A model generated the notes under the pieces. That model did not search any database. It had not been told where the DNA came from and worked only from the letters and a program-made list of their open reading frames with translations. Shown piece by piece: positions 1 to 9,544 of a stretch of DNA of 64,000 nt. The translations under genes and the position numbers were made by a program. This DNA is from Planctomycetota bacterium. GTDB lineage: Bacteria > Planctomycetota > Planctomycetia > Planctomycetales > Planctomycetaceae. Position 1 is the first letter of the stretch, and every line of letters begins with the position of its first letter. Where the stretch lies: positions 310,001 to 374,000 of the forward strand of contig JACTNB010000013.1 of NCBI GenBank assembly GCA_014584345.1. The letters are read 5' to 3'.

Positions 1-810
1 GGGCACTTCCTGGCCGTTGCCGGTGCCGCGTGTCCCTTCGTTATTGGCATGCGGAATCGTCAACGCCAGATAGAGAAAGAACGGCTTTTTCGGGCGTTCC
101 TGCACGAAACGCAGCGCGTCGGCCATGAACAGATCGTGCGAATACCGGACTTTCGTGGTGGCCCAGCCGGATTCGCCCCAGGGGCCTTCCTTCACCTTGT
201 GCACCACGTTGCCCAAGGGGAATTTCTCGCCATTGCGCCACAGAAATTCGGGATAGTAATTGTGGGCATGCGATTGACTGAGATAACCGAAGGCATAGTC
301 GAATCCCTTTTTATTGGGCAGCCCGGCTTCGCCCCCACCCGGTTCCCCCAGCCCCCACTTGCCTATCAACGCGGTGTGATAACCCGCCCGTTGCAGCACT
401 TCCGCCACGGTGGTGTCCTCGGGCCGCAACCGCTGAACCGTCGCGGCGCTGTTGCCCCGCACTTCGCAATGTCCCGTGTGCAGGCCGGTCATCAGCACGC
501 AACGCGAGGGCGCACAGACGGTGGCGCCGGCATAGAAATTGGTCAGTTTCATCCCCTCGGCTGCCATCCGGTCGAGATGAGGCGTTTGAATCCACTTTTG
601 CCCGAAGCATCCCAGGTCCCCGTAGCCCAGATCGTCCGCCAGAATAAAAATGATATTCGGAGCCTGTGCCTGCTCGCCGCCGCGGGCTGGCGTGGACACG
701 ATACTGGAAAGTCCAAACACAAAGGCAACCAGCAGCATGCCGTATCGAAACGGGATCGCTCGAACAGGCGTGCAAAACCGGGGCTGGAGACAATCACTCG
801 AATAGGGCAT
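1..810 (-). CDS. Secreted sulfatase, C-terminus cut by window edge
   Basis: This is the first 270 codons of a sulfatase of the alkaline-phosphatase superfamily. The enzyme hydrolyses sulfate esters, probably of polysaccharides, outside the cytoplasm. An N-terminal hydrophobic segment (residues about 25-43, ending in STPARG) looks like a signal peptide. It is followed by the metal-binding start ILADDLGYGD (56-65) and the sulfatase signature CAPSR at Cys99, the cysteine converted to formylglycine by a maturase. The GKWGLGEP region and a downstream catalytic-type His also fit. ATG at 810 was chosen; an internal Met at residue 25 is a possible alternative. The protein continues beyond position 1. 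The substrate cannot be predicted. Confidence 0.9.
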   Translation of the reverse strand, partial: MPYSSDCLQPRFCTPVRAIPFRYGMLLVAFVFGLSSIVSTPARGGEQAQAPNIIFILADDLGYGDLGCFGQKWIQTPHLDRMAAEGMKLTNFYAGATVCAPSRCVLMTGLHTGHCEVRGNSAATVQRLRPEDTTVAEVLQRAGYHTALIGKWGLGEPGGGEAGLPNKKGFDYAFGYLSQSHAHNYYPEFLWRNGEKFPLGNVVHKVKEGPWGESGWATTKVRYSHDLFMADALRFVQERPKKPFFLYLALTIPHANNEGTRGTGNGQEVP

Positions 811-993
811 GTTGGATTTTCCCTGAATAAGGGACAAGGAAACGGGAGAGTTCGTATCGATGAGTATCGATGGCAAGCCCGGCCGCGTCAACCAACAGTG
901 TCTCGTGGCCGGCGGTTCCCGTGTTGCACCGCCGGCGCGGCCTCGACTTGAAACTCGGCCGCGTGCGACGCGGTGTTGGCCAGGCTTCCTGGT

Positions 994-1938
994 TTATTCG
1001 GGGGTCACGGGAGGATCGGACGGGGAGCCAGGCGGTCGCGCGTCCCAGCCTGCCCAGAATTCATCGGGCGGCTGGACTTCGTCAAAGCTCGGCCCGATGT
1101 TTTGCAGCGTGGTCATTCCGCGGACAATTTCCAGCCCTCGGGTGATTTTTTCCGGCGTGAAGATCAATCGTTCCAGTCGCAGGCCCTGCAGGGGGGTCAG
1201 ATCGGTCACCGCGGAACCGGCAATATTGAGACGCTTGAGGCTTTGTTTCCCCGCGAGTGGAGACAGGTCGGAGATGGGAGTATTTTCCACATCGAGACTT
1301 TCCAGGGCAACCTGGCGGATCGGGGTCAGATCGCTGACCTTGCTCCCGGAAAGCCACAGGGTATTCAGCGGCATGTCCGCCACCACGGCAATATCCTGAA
1401 CCTGGGTATCGTACACGTTGAGCTGTTCGAGACGCATGCCGGCCAGGGGGGTCAGATCGCTGACGGGAATGTGCTCCATGCGGAGTACGCGGAGCGGCAT
1501 CCCCTTGAGTGGGGTTAGATCGGTCACCTGGGTCCCTTCGAGGTACAGTTCGTTGAGGGGCATGCCTGCCAGCGGAGCCAGATCGCTGATGGGGAGTTGA
1601 GTCAGATCGAGGAATTTCAAGGGCAATCCGCGCAGGGGTTCGATGTTGGTGACTCCGGAATGCATCAGGCTGGCAGCCAGGATTTTCCCTCCTGCCTTTG
1701 TGAACTGGGCCTGGGAATTCGCCCCGAGTTCGCGGCGCAGCGTGCCGATCGAGATTTCCGGTTCCCCATCGACATTCAAGGCAACGGGCATGGGGGCAGC
1801 CACTTCGCGCGAGTCCGAACGGGGCGACTCCACTTCCCCGGAACCCCCACAGCCAGCCAGCAGAAAGAGAGACACCACATATCGAGAGATTACACCCGGA
1901 TACGGGAAAACACGTGGAAAAGCCATTGGGTTTGTCAT
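994..1938 (-). CDS. Leucine-rich-repeat lipoprotein
   Basis: This encodes a 314-residue secreted lipoprotein. The N-terminus carries a hydrophobic stretch ending in LFLLAGC, a lipobox whose Cys would be lipidated. After a polar linker come about eight leucine-rich repeats of about 21 residues with the core DLTPLAGMPL. Such repeats normally bind proteins, and no catalytic motif is visible. ATG at 1938 was chosen; ATG at 1926 is equally possible and leaves the signal intact. An open frame continues far upstream but is antisense to the TPR gene and was discarded. The gene is divergent from the TPR-glycosyltransferase. The C-terminus is rich in Pro, Asp and Trp. Confidence 0.85.
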   Translation of the reverse strand: MTNPMAFPRVFPYPGVISRYVVSLFLLAGCGGSGEVESPRSDSREVAAPMPVALNVDGEPEISIGTLRRELGANSQAQFTKAGGKILAASLMHSGVTNIEPLRGLPLKFLDLTQLPISDLAPLAGMPLNELYLEGTQVTDLTPLKGMPLRVLRMEHIPVSDLTPLAGMRLEQLNVYDTQVQDIAVVADMPLNTLWLSGSKVSDLTPIRQVALESLDVENTPISDLSPLAGKQSLKRLNIAGSAVTDLTPLQGLRLERLIFTPEKITRGLEIVRGMTTLQNIGPSFDEVQPPDEFWAGWDARPPGSPSDPPVTPE

Positions 1939-2019
1939 CCTGAATGCACTACACTGCGAGGAAAGACTCCAGCCGCCATGTCTGCTGGTGAAATGATGGT
2001 CAACACGAACGAGGTTGCC

Positions 2020-3819
2020 ATGCTTGATTCTGAACGCGATCAGATGTTGACGCAAGCGACACGTTTGCATCAGCAGGGGAATCTGCCGGAAGCCGAGCGG
2101 TTGTATCGCCAACTGTTGTCGGTCGCGTCCGACGACAACATTGCCTATCTGTTGGGGACCTTGTTGCTGCAGCAAGGGAACGCGGCTCGAGCCTTGGAAT
2201 ACCTGGAACCGTTGGCGAAGCGGTGTGCCGGTTCGGCGGATCTGCAGAACAACCTGGGAGTGGCTTACCAGATGCTGCAGCGACCTCCCCTGGCGTTGCA
2301 GGCATTCCAGGCGGCGATCAAGGCGGACAGCAGTTATCCGCAGGCTTACCTGAATCTGGGGAAATTGCTGCAGGAAGCGGGAAACTGGGGGCAGGCGGAA
2401 GGGTGTTACCGCGCGGCTGCCACACTTCTGCCGGAGGACCTCGAAACACGTTGCGACTGGATCAATGCCCTGCTCCACCTGCAACAATGGGACAGCGCGG
2501 GCAACGAACTCGAAAACCTGTGGTCCCGCCTTGCTTCCCTGCCCCGCCGGGAAGCGGAATTGACACTGCAACTGGCGTTTGGCCGGATTGAGCAAAAACG
2601 CTACGAGGAGGCGGTAATGCTCTACGAGCGGCAATTGAGCAAACAGCCAGCCTCCCCGGAAATGCTGGCAAACCTGAGCTGTCTCTACGAGCACACCGGT
2701 AAGTTGGATCAGGCACTGGATGCGGCCGACCGCGCCATTGCGCTGGCGCCTCTCGTGGCCGAGTTGCATAACAATCGCGGCGTCGCGCTCCGGGCGGCTC
2801 ATCGTCTGGAGGAAGCCGGGCAAGCGTTCCGGCAGGCCATTTCTCTGAAGCCGGATTTTCCCCTCGCCCGGTTCAACTTGGGGAGCCTGCTGTTGCTGGC
2901 CGAACAATACCCCGAAGGCTGGCAAGGGTATGAAAGCCGGACCCGACTCATTCCCCCTCCCCCGGGTGTCGAGAATTTGCCCGTCTGGTCGGGGGCCCCC
3001 CTGCCCGGAGAAACCTTGCTGGTGTATTGCGACCAGGGATTTGGCGACGCATTGCAATTTGTCCGGTTCCTGCCCCGGCTCCAGCAGCGGGCCGCCGCCC
3101 GGATCGTACTGCTCACTCCACCCGAGTTGATGGAATTGTTCCGCCACGCGCAATGCGACGGCAAGCCACTCGCCGATGAGTTTCTGGCCGAAGGGTCCCC
3201 CTTGCCCCAGGCGACCGCCTGTTTTCCGCTCCTTGGCAGTGGAGCGCTTCTCGGGTTGACGCTGTCGGATCTGTCCCCCGCGGTGCCGTATCTGCAACCA
3301 CCCCCCGGCGCTACCCCCGAGACGGGCAAGGGGAACAACCGCTTGAAGGTAGGCCTGTGCTGGCGGGGAAATGCAGCTCAGGCACGGGACCACGTCCGTT
3401 CGATGCCCCTGCTGCAATTGCAGGCACTTGCCAGCGTGCCGGGCGTGGACTGGTACAGTCTGCAACAGGATGCCCGCCCGGAGGAATTGCAAGCCTGGCC
3501 AGTACCTTTAACCGACTGGGGAAGCCAATGCGCGTCTTTTGCGGATACCGCGCGGCGGATTGCGGCACTAGATCTGCTGATAACCGTCGACACCGCGGTC
3601 TGCCATCTGGCGGGAGGACTGGGGGCCAACGTCTGGACGTTGCTGGCGCATACCCCGGATTGGCGCTGGCATTTGCGGCGGACTGATGCTCCCTGGTATC
3701 CGAGCATGCGACTGTTCCGCCAACCGGACTGGGGAAACTGGAACGCCGTGGTGCAGGACGTGCAGCGGGAGTTAGCGGCGCTGCAGGCCATATCGCTCCG
3801 CGCAAACTCGCGGTCTTGA
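2020..3819 (+). CDS. TPR protein with GT9/GT41-like glycosyltransferase domain
   Basis: The 599-residue protein starts with about nine tetratricopeptide repeats (residues about 5-320; for example the YPQAYLNLGKLLQEAGNWGQ type). It ends in a glycosyltransferase-like domain (about 330-590). Two diagnostic blocks of TPR-linked family 9-like transferases are visible: CDQGFGDALQFVRFLPRL, and a late VDTAVCHLAGGLG block followed by TPDWRWHLRRTDAPWYP. The role is probably transfer of a sugar from an activated donor to protein or surface glycan; donor and acceptor are unknown. ATG at 2020 is chosen because AGG lies 5-8 nt upstream; in-frame ATGs at 1978, 1993 and 1996 would add a few residues. No signal peptide is seen, so it is probably cytoplasmic. 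Confidence 0.8.
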   Translation: MLDSERDQMLTQATRLHQQGNLPEAERLYRQLLSVASDDNIAYLLGTLLLQQGNAARALEYLEPLAKRCAGSADLQNNLGVAYQMLQRPPLALQAFQAAIKADSSYPQAYLNLGKLLQEAGNWGQAEGCYRAAATLLPEDLETRCDWINALLHLQQWDSAGNELENLWSRLASLPRREAELTLQLAFGRIEQKRYEEAVMLYERQLSKQPASPEMLANLSCLYEHTGKLDQALDAADRAIALAPLVAELHNNRGVALRAAHRLEEAGQAFRQAISLKPDFPLARFNLGSLLLLAEQYPEGWQGYESRTRLIPPPPGVENLPVWSGAPLPGETLLVYCDQGFGDALQFVRFLPRLQQRAAARIVLLTPPELMELFRHAQCDGKPLADEFLAEGSPLPQATACFPLLGSGALLGLTLSDLSPAVPYLQPPPGATPETGKGNNRLKVGLCWRGNAAQARDHVRSMPLLQLQALASVPGVDWYSLQQDARPEELQAWPVPLTDWGSQCASFADTARRIAALDLLITVDTAVCHLAGGLGANVWTLLAHTPDWRWHLRRTDAPWYPSMRLFRQPDWGNWNAVVQDVQRELAALQAISLRANSRS

Positions 3820-4014
3820 TCCGCTGGATTTTCGTGGCAAATGGTTGTCGCGGGAACCAAGGCCGAGCAGCGACGCGATATGATTCCTTGCGTTCAGCCG
3901 AGGCGTGTTGATTTATTTGGGCACCACGACTCCACGTCCGTGCAACTGTGGGAACATGCTTGGAAACTCGCACGGTTGACACAGCCGTGGCACCCAAAAA
4001 TACGTAAATCACCA

Positions 4015-4034
4015 CGCCCGCCGGAAAGCGGGCG
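4015..4034. terminator. Hairpin between convergent genes
   Basis: A perfect 7-bp stem (CGCCCGC / GCGGGCG) with a 6-nt loop CGGAAA lies between the convergent glycosyltransferase and isocitrate dehydrogenase genes. There is no T-run on either side, so termination is only a guess. The rest of the 277-nt gap shows nothing recognisable. Confidence 0.35.
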
Positions 4035-4096
4035 CGGTAACTCGAAATCGCTCGTTCGACATTAGGTCCACTGGAGTGGAACTCGACGCGAACGGT

Positions 4097-5275
4097 TCAA
4101 CCAGCCTGGTGCATTTTGCGGCAGATGGCTTCCGCCATTTCCTGCGTGCCCACGGCGGTGGGATCGTTGCGATCGGCCTTCAGGTCGTAAGTGACGTCCT
4201 TGCCTTCGGCGATAATCGCGGCGACGGCCCGGTCCAGTTTCGCGGCGGCATCCAGTTCGCCCAGGTGTTCCAGCATCATCTTGCCGGAAAGAATCAGGGC
4301 GGTCGGGTTCACTTTGTTCTGCCCGGCATATTTGGGCGCGCTGCCGTGCGTTGCTTCAAAGATGGCTGCTTCCGGTCCGATATTCGCCCCGGGAGCTACT
4401 CCCAGCCCGCCGACCAGTCCGGCGCACAAGTCGCTGAGGATGTCACCGTACAGGTTTTGTGTGAGAATCACATCGTAGAGATCGGGCTTGAGCACCAGTT
4501 GCATGCACATGTTGTCGATCAGACGTTCCATATAGCCGATGTGGCTGGCGTCGGCGACTTTCCCCACCAGGTCACTGGTGGGTTGCACGCCTTGCGCGAG
4601 ATCGTCCCATTCAAATTTCGCGCCATAGGCTAGCGCGACCGCCCGGGTTTCTTCGTACCACAGCCCGTCGGTGTACTTCATGATGTTCGCCTTGCAGACC
4701 GAGGTCACGGTCTTGCGCCGGGTGCGCACCGCGTAGTCGAAGGCAAAATTGGCGATATCGCGCGTGGCCTCCCGGCTGATCGGCTTGATACTGACGCCGG
4801 TCGTGTCGGGAGAGGTTTTGATTTTCTTGCCCGTGGCCAGTTCGTTGATCATCTTGATCAATTGCGCGGTTTTCGCTTCCCCCGCCTGAAATTCGACGCC
4901 GGCGTAGAGGTCTTCGGAGTTCTCGCGAATCAGCACCAGATCGACATTCGCGTCGGAAAACTTCGAGAGCATGCCTGGATAACTTTTGCAGGGTCGCACG
5001 CAGGCATACAGCCCCAGTTCCTGGCGCAAGTGCACGTTGACACTGCGAAACCCCTTGCCGATCGGCGTGGTAATGGGAGCCTTCAATGCGACCTGGTTGG
5101 CTCGAATCGAATCCATCACGCGGGTGGGGACTCCCTTTTCCGCCTCGATCACTTCGATCCCGCACTCCTGAACATCCCAGTCAATCTTGACACCCGTCGC
5201 GTCTATCACCTTACGCGTGGCTTCCGCGATTTCGGGACCAACGCCATCACCAGGAATCAAAGTCACTTTGTACAT
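4097..5275 (-). CDS. icd: Isocitrate dehydrogenase
   Basis: The 392-residue protein belongs to the isocitrate/isopropylmalate dehydrogenase family and should oxidise isocitrate to 2-oxoglutarate and CO2 in the TCA cycle. Isocitrate-type binding residues are visible: SVNVHLRQELGLY (the Ser, Asn and Arg that contact isocitrate), ENSEDLYAG with the catalytic Tyr, and KANIMKYTDG with the catalytic Lys. The nucleotide region reads HGSAPKYAG. The Lys-Tyr pair is the NADP-type determinant of the E. coli enzyme, whereas NAD enzymes usually have Asp-Ile there. A later TYDLKADR retains the Tyr but not the aligned Arg, so cofactor choice is leaning NADP but open. Length is slightly below the E. coli enzyme. 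It lies 273 nt downstream of ilvB on the same strand. Confidence 0.88.
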   Translation of the reverse strand: MYKVTLIPGDGVGPEIAEATRKVIDATGVKIDWDVQECGIEVIEAEKGVPTRVMDSIRANQVALKAPITTPIGKGFRSVNVHLRQELGLYACVRPCKSYPGMLSKFSDANVDLVLIRENSEDLYAGVEFQAGEAKTAQLIKMINELATGKKIKTSPDTTGVSIKPISREATRDIANFAFDYAVRTRRKTVTSVCKANIMKYTDGLWYEETRAVALAYGAKFEWDDLAQGVQPTSDLVGKVADASHIGYMERLIDNMCMQLVLKPDLYDVILTQNLYGDILSDLCAGLVGGLGVAPGANIGPEAAIFEATHGSAPKYAGQNKVNPTALILSGKMMLEHLGELDAAAKLDRAVAAIIAEGKDVTYDLKADRNDPTAVGTQEMAEAICRKMHQAG

Positions 5276-5548
5276 GCTGTTCCTCGAAAATTGTAAACGT
5301 CTCGGGTTGCGTAAACAGAAGGCTCGAGATCACGTCCGAATGAGCGCCCTCTTGCTGATATTACGGGCAATCAGGAGCCATTCGCGCCGTCGGCAGGCCC
5401 TTGCAGACATCACGTTACCGGATCGCCCGCATCACTGCAAGGAGGGGGCGGCGTGCTTTTTGACGCAACGCCCCTGGCGAGCAGGCCGCGGGGCCATTCC
5501 CCGGGCCCGCGAGGACCGCGCCAGCGTCTGCCCCTTCCGAACGGGCCT

Positions 5549-7363
5549 TTACTCCGTGATAATTTCTCGCACGGACTTGCCCGCGGGAATCATCGGCAAC
5601 ACCTGCTCCTGGTAGGGACAGATCACTTCCAGCAGGTAAGGCCCGTCGTGATTGATCATCGTTTGCATGGCTTCGGTCAGTTTAGCCTTGTCGCGCACGC
5701 GCTGCCCGGCAATGCCGTAGCCTTGGGCAATCGTGATGAAATCCGGGTATATCGTTTCACCCACCATGCCAGTCCCGTCTCCCAGGGCTTCCGGGTGATC
5801 GACCGGTCCCAGATAGGTGTGCGCGCGACGCCCTTCCATGAAGCGATCTTCCCACTGCACCACCATCCCCAGATGCTGATTGTTCAGCAGCAGGATCTTG
5901 ACAGGCAACTTCTCGCAGACCAGGGTTCCCAGTTCCTGGATATTCATCTGGAACGACCCATCGCCATCGATATCGATGCACAGGTCGTTCGGATGAGCGG
6001 CCTGAACCCCCATGGCGGAAGGGAGACCAAAACCCATCGTGCCCAACCCCGAGGAGCTCAACCAGCGTCGCGGCTTGTCGAACTTGAAGAACTGGGCCGT
6101 CCACATTTGATGCTGGCCAACCCCCACCGAGATAAAGGGATTTCGGTCCCGCGAGACGCGCCAAAGTTCCTCGATCGCGTACTGCTGCGATATTTCCGAA
6201 CTGTAATTGGCGTACTTGAGCGGAAATCGTTCCTTCCACCCCGCGATTTTTTCCAGCCATTCGGTGGTATCGGGAATGTCCGTCGGCGTTATCGTCTTGT
6301 TCAATTCCTCGAGGACGTGTTTCACGTCGGCGACGACCGGGATATGAGCTTCCTTGTTCTTGTGAATTTCGGAGGGATCGATATCCACGTGCACGATTTT
6401 CCCGTGTTTGGCGAATTCCTCCAGCTTGCCGGTCACGCGGTCGTCAAAACGGACTCCAAAGGCCAGCAGCAGATCCGATTCGTCCACCGCCATGTTCGCG
6501 TAGACCGTACCATGCATGCCCAGCATATGCAGGGACAAATCATGCGTACCGGGAAACACGCCCAGCCCCATCACGGTCATTGCGACGGGGATGCGGTTTT
6601 TCTCGGCAAACTCCCGCAGCGCCTCTGCGGCGCCCGAAAGGATACAACCTCCCCCCACGTAGAGCACCGGCTTCCTGGAGCGGCGGATTGCCGCCACGAT
6701 CTGGCGTATCTGCTCCGGGGCGACCTCGCGCAGTTCGGGGTGATAGCCTGGCAGATACATGGGAGGATCGAGATCCAGATCCTCCAACGGAATGGCATCG
6801 AGTTGCACATCCTTGGGGAAGTCGATCAGCACGGGACCGGGGCGACCGGTCGTTGCGACATGAAAGGCTTCCTTCGTGATGCGGGCCACGTCGCGAATGT
6901 TGGTGATCATGTAATGATGCTTGGTAATAGCCCGGCAGACTTCCACCATCGGCGTTTCCTGAAACGCATCGCTCCCGATCACCGCCTGGGGAACCTGGCC
7001 TGTAATGGCTATCAGCGGGACGCTATCCAGCTTGGCATCGGCAATCGACGTCACGAGATTGGTCGCCCCCGGGCCGCTCGTGGCCATGCAGACCCCCACC
7101 TGATCGGTGGTGCGAGAAACACCCTGGGCAGCAAAGCCTCCCCCCTGCTCGTGCCGGGGGAGAATGGTCCGAATTTTGTCACGGTATTTACGCAACGCCT
7201 GATGCAGAGGCATGCTCGCGCCGCCCGGATAGGCGAATACATACTTGGTCTGATGATGAATGAGCGCGGAGATCATGATTTCCGCACCGTTGATCATGGT
7301 TTGTCGCGTCGTCGTCTCTTCTGCAATGGCCACTAGAATTCCCTCAATTGTCGCGTGGGACAT
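5549..7363 (-). CDS. ilvB: Acetolactate synthase, large (catalytic) subunit
   Basis: This thiamin-diphosphate enzyme condenses two pyruvates to acetolactate, or pyruvate with 2-ketobutyrate, as the first shared step of valine, leucine and isoleucine synthesis. The 604-residue protein has the three domains of the family: an N-terminal PYR domain with the activating Glu72 in RHEQGGGF, a central domain, and a C-terminal domain with the ThDP/Mg motif GDGSFQMN followed by NNQHLGMVVQWEDRF. ATG at 7363 was chosen; an ATG at 7447 would add 28 residues with no family counterpart. No small regulatory subunit gene (ilvN) is adjacent, and no upstream leader attenuator was recognised. Confidence 0.92.
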   Translation of the reverse strand: MSHATIEGILVAIAEETTTRQTMINGAEIMISALIHHQTKYVFAYPGGASMPLHQALRKYRDKIRTILPRHEQGGGFAAQGVSRTTDQVGVCMATSGPGATNLVTSIADAKLDSVPLIAITGQVPQAVIGSDAFQETPMVEVCRAITKHHYMITNIRDVARITKEAFHVATTGRPGPVLIDFPKDVQLDAIPLEDLDLDPPMYLPGYHPELREVAPEQIRQIVAAIRRSRKPVLYVGGGCILSGAAEALREFAEKNRIPVAMTVMGLGVFPGTHDLSLHMLGMHGTVYANMAVDESDLLLAFGVRFDDRVTGKLEEFAKHGKIVHVDIDPSEIHKNKEAHIPVVADVKHVLEELNKTITPTDIPDTTEWLEKIAGWKERFPLKYANYSSEISQQYAIEELWRVSRDRNPFISVGVGQHQMWTAQFFKFDKPRRWLSSSGLGTMGFGLPSAMGVQAAHPNDLCIDIDGDGSFQMNIQELGTLVCEKLPVKILLLNNQHLGMVVQWEDRFMEGRRAHTYLGPVDHPEALGDGTGMVGETIYPDFITIAQGYGIAGQRVRDKAKLTEAMQTMINHDGPYLLEVICPYQEQVLPMIPAGKSVREIITE

Positions 7364-7589
7364 GATTCGCCGAGCCGGGAAACCCCCCTCGAGGCTACCT
7401 GCCCGATATCCATGCACGGAACGCAGCTTCGCCACCGGAATGGCCAAGGCGCCTCAAACAAAGAGCCATCATACCGGGAAAAGGTTCGAGGGGCGAGGGT
7501 TTACCAGCGCAATTTCCCAACTTGACGCGGCTGAAGGCCCCCCCGGCACGCATAATATGCAATGAGCGACGAAAAAAGTGATCAAAAGA

Positions 7590-8411
7590 TCATTTTTCGC
7601 CCGCGTTGCGTCCCCCTGAGGATTCGATCCACCGGGCCAGCTCGCGCTCCGGTTGCGGATGAAACGCTTTCACTCGCTGGGAAAGTGGTGTCGCCTGAGA
7701 CTTTCCCCCCTGATGTAGATACTCAAGCAGGCTGGCTCGGGTTTGCGGGTTGTTATGCAGCATCCAATGGACCCAGGCCCAGGACTCCGCGTAGTCGAGG
7801 CGCTGCATTTCCCCGGAGGCATCCAGATATTCCAGCCGTTGCAGGTTCGGAAGCCAGCCATTTTTCAACAACTGAGACAGGTCCCCCAGGTAATCTTCCC
7901 TGGGAACGCCTGGCGCCACGGGAAGTTCGAAATACTCCGCCAACCCTTCATCCAGCCATAATGGAACAAAACTTAACGCTCCATGAAGCACGCCATGCGT
8001 AAATTCGTGCCGCAGGTCTTCACGGATCCGTTCCGTCCAGACCGTGTAAACCGCCAGTTTTTTCCCCGTCCCCACGAAATAGGCCCGTCGGGGAGGCAAT
8101 CCGGGATAATTCTGAGCCAGAAATTTATGGTAACTCGGCTCATCCTTGAACAAATAAACCTCGACTTGCCTTTCCCCCAGATCGAGCTCCAGTGTTTGCG
8201 CAATCTGTTTGCGCAACTCCTGCAGTTCCAGCAGCAACGGATCGTCCGACTTCAATTTGACGTCGCTGTGCAATACGAAGTGTTTTTCCGTGATTTTATA
8301 ACGACTTGGCAAGTCGTCGTTGTTCGCCCGATACGTGGGGAAGGTGCATCCGGAACAGAGCACCGCGCCGGCGAACAGCAGGACCAGGCACCCGTTCGGG
8401 AATATTGGCAT
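7590..8411 (-). CDS. Lipoprotein with MA-type zinc metallopeptidase domain
   Basis: This is a 273-residue predicted lipoprotein. A short signal peptide ends in AVLCSGC (lipobox). The mature part contains HEFTHGVLHGALSF, a HExxH zinc site, followed by WLDEGLAEYFE. The second block supplies the third ligand Glu, as in gluzincins of the peptidase MA-like/DUF1570 type seen in planctomycetes. The target protein is unknown; it would act on the periplasmic side. ATG at 8411 is supported by GGAAAG six bases upstream, while the in-frame upstream Met at 8480 would bury the signal peptide. A small membrane protein lies 75 nt upstream on the same strand. Confidence 0.75.
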   Translation of the reverse strand: MPIFPNGCLVLLFAGAVLCSGCTFPTYRANNDDLPSRYKITEKHFVLHSDVKLKSDDPLLLELQELRKQIAQTLELDLGERQVEVYLFKDEPSYHKFLAQNYPGLPPRRAYFVGTGKKLAVYTVWTERIREDLRHEFTHGVLHGALSFVPLWLDEGLAEYFELPVAPGVPREDYLGDLSQLLKNGWLPNLQRLEYLDASGEMQRLDYAESWAWVHWMLHNNPQTRASLLEYLHQGGKSQATPLSQRVKAFHPQPERELARWIESSGGRNAGEK

Positions 8412-8486
8412 CGGTTCTTTCCGGCGAGGGAGGATTTCGTTATGGAAGGCTGACTTACGACGGTTTTCCGTGAAAACCACTTGGGG

Positions 8487-8792
8487 CTATTTTCGCGTCT
8501 GTTCGCGGACGCCAATCTTTCGAAAGAGCTGTTCCAGCAGCCCATCCTGCACGCTTTGTTTGACCAGTTCCCCATGCCCGGCGGCAATCATCGCCTCGGC
8601 CAGTCGTGGATGGCGAGTCCATTCCTGGGCATCCCAGGTCCGGATATCCACATACACTTCCGTAAGCTGAATCTGCTTTTTGGGAACGAAATAATACGTC
8701 TGCTCGGTCACCACGATGTGATAGGTGAAGCTGAGGTACATCAGCACACCCCCTAGCAGGATTCCCGCCCCCAACGACAACAACCGCCCCAT
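8487..8792 (-). CDS. Small single-pass membrane protein
   Basis: The 101-residue protein is not recognised. It begins with one transmembrane helix (about residues 4-24, LLSLGAGILLGGVLMYLSF). A soluble part containing YFVPKKQIQL and a Leu-rich amphipathic C-terminus follow. It precedes the HExxH lipoprotein on the same strand with 75 nt between, so they may be co-transcribed. Coding is supported by a conserved-looking membrane/soluble layout and a stop just before the next gene. Confidence 0.6.
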   Translation of the reverse strand: MGRLLSLGAGILLGGVLMYLSFTYHIVVTEQTYYFVPKKQIQLTEVYVDIRTWDAQEWTRHPRLAEAMIAAGHGELVKQSVQDGLLEQLFRKIGVREQTRK

Positions 8793-8971
8793 CTCTCGGA
8801 TTCCCTTCCTGTATGCCAGCCCATGTGTGCGGCACAGTCTGGCAGAAAGCCGTTTTTATCACAAGAGGATTCCGCCAGAACCCCCTTTCATGCCAGATTC
8901 CGCGCGCAAGGACGCGACTCAACCTGTTTTGCTTGCGACACCTGCGCCCGCCGCAACCCGGAAAAAGCCGG

Positions 8972-9226
8972 TCAGTTACGTCCACGAAATTCCCGATAGA
9001 CCACCAGCAGGACGATCGTTCCCAGTATGGCGATGGCCAAGCTGCGCGGATCGAAGCCTTGCACCGTCCCAAAACCAAGAGCCGTGCCGATGAACCCTCC
9101 GACCACGGAACCAAGGATGCCCAGCACAATAGTCACGAGACAGCCCCCCGGATCGTTGCCGGGCATCAGCATTTTCGCCAGCGCCCCCGCGAGCAATCCA
9201 AACAGTATCCACGATAGAATTCCCAT
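8972..9226 (-). CDS. GlsB/YeaQ/YmgE family membrane protein
   Basis: This is an 84-residue, three-helix membrane protein of the transglycosylase-associated (GlsB/YeaQ/YmgE) family, linked in other bacteria to general and envelope stress. The family pattern is clear: WILFGLLAGALAKML, then GCLVTIVLGILGSVVGGFIG, then a last hydrophobic helix ending in REFRGRN. ATG at 9226 is favoured by AGGA a few bases upstream and gives the normal family length. Its molecular function is not established. Confidence 0.85.
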   Translation of the reverse strand: MGILSWILFGLLAGALAKMLMPGNDPGGCLVTIVLGILGSVVGGFIGTALGFGTVQGFDPRSLAIAILGTIVLLVVYREFRGRN

Positions 9227-9505
9227 GTTCCTGCTCCCGACCCTGTTTTGATCTGCCGCATGCTTTATCTTGCCCGTTCCCGCAGCCGTTGGCAACATCG
9301 GATTTCGGAGAATTTCCACGGGCCGCGGAGGGAATTGAGTTGCTCGTAACGTGCTGTATTCAAATCGCTTTGACGCCGCGTCAGGTGAAGATTTTCCCGT
9401 TGTTGTCCCCGCGGAGACCGCTTCCGTGTCGGTCTGGGCTCGTTGGCGGCATGAGGAAGAGGGCGTTCAATACGGGACACTCTGCGATACCGAGAGTCGG
9501 CCTCT

Positions 9506-9544
9506 CGAATTGTGCCATTCCCCTTCGGAGAGAGGCACAATTCG
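9506..9544. promoter_or_regulatory. Inverted repeat in divergent intergenic region
   Basis: The 439-nt gap between glsB-like and the PQQ-like propeller gene has no credible gene. It holds a perfect 11-bp inverted repeat, CGAATTGTGCC / GGCACAATTCG, with a 17-nt spacer. Its right half runs into CACAATTCGGCGCA (9536-9549), a 14-mer repeated exactly upstream of the next gene at 11471-11484. It may be an operator, or an RNA hairpin in a 5' leader. Confidence 0.4.

Noticed and set aside
1939..3492. Apparent N-terminal extension of the LRR lipoprotein
   Set aside because: It is antisense to the TPR-glycosyltransferase, and a proper signal peptide with lipobox starts at 1938 or 1926.
3841..4065. 74-codon plus-strand open frame after the glycosyltransferase gene
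   Set aside because: No ribosome site, no domain and atypical composition; it also spans the hairpin at 4015-4034.
5453..7336. 627-codon plus-strand open frame
   Set aside because: It lies antisense to ilvB, and its translation has no domain pattern; it results from GC-rich codon use.
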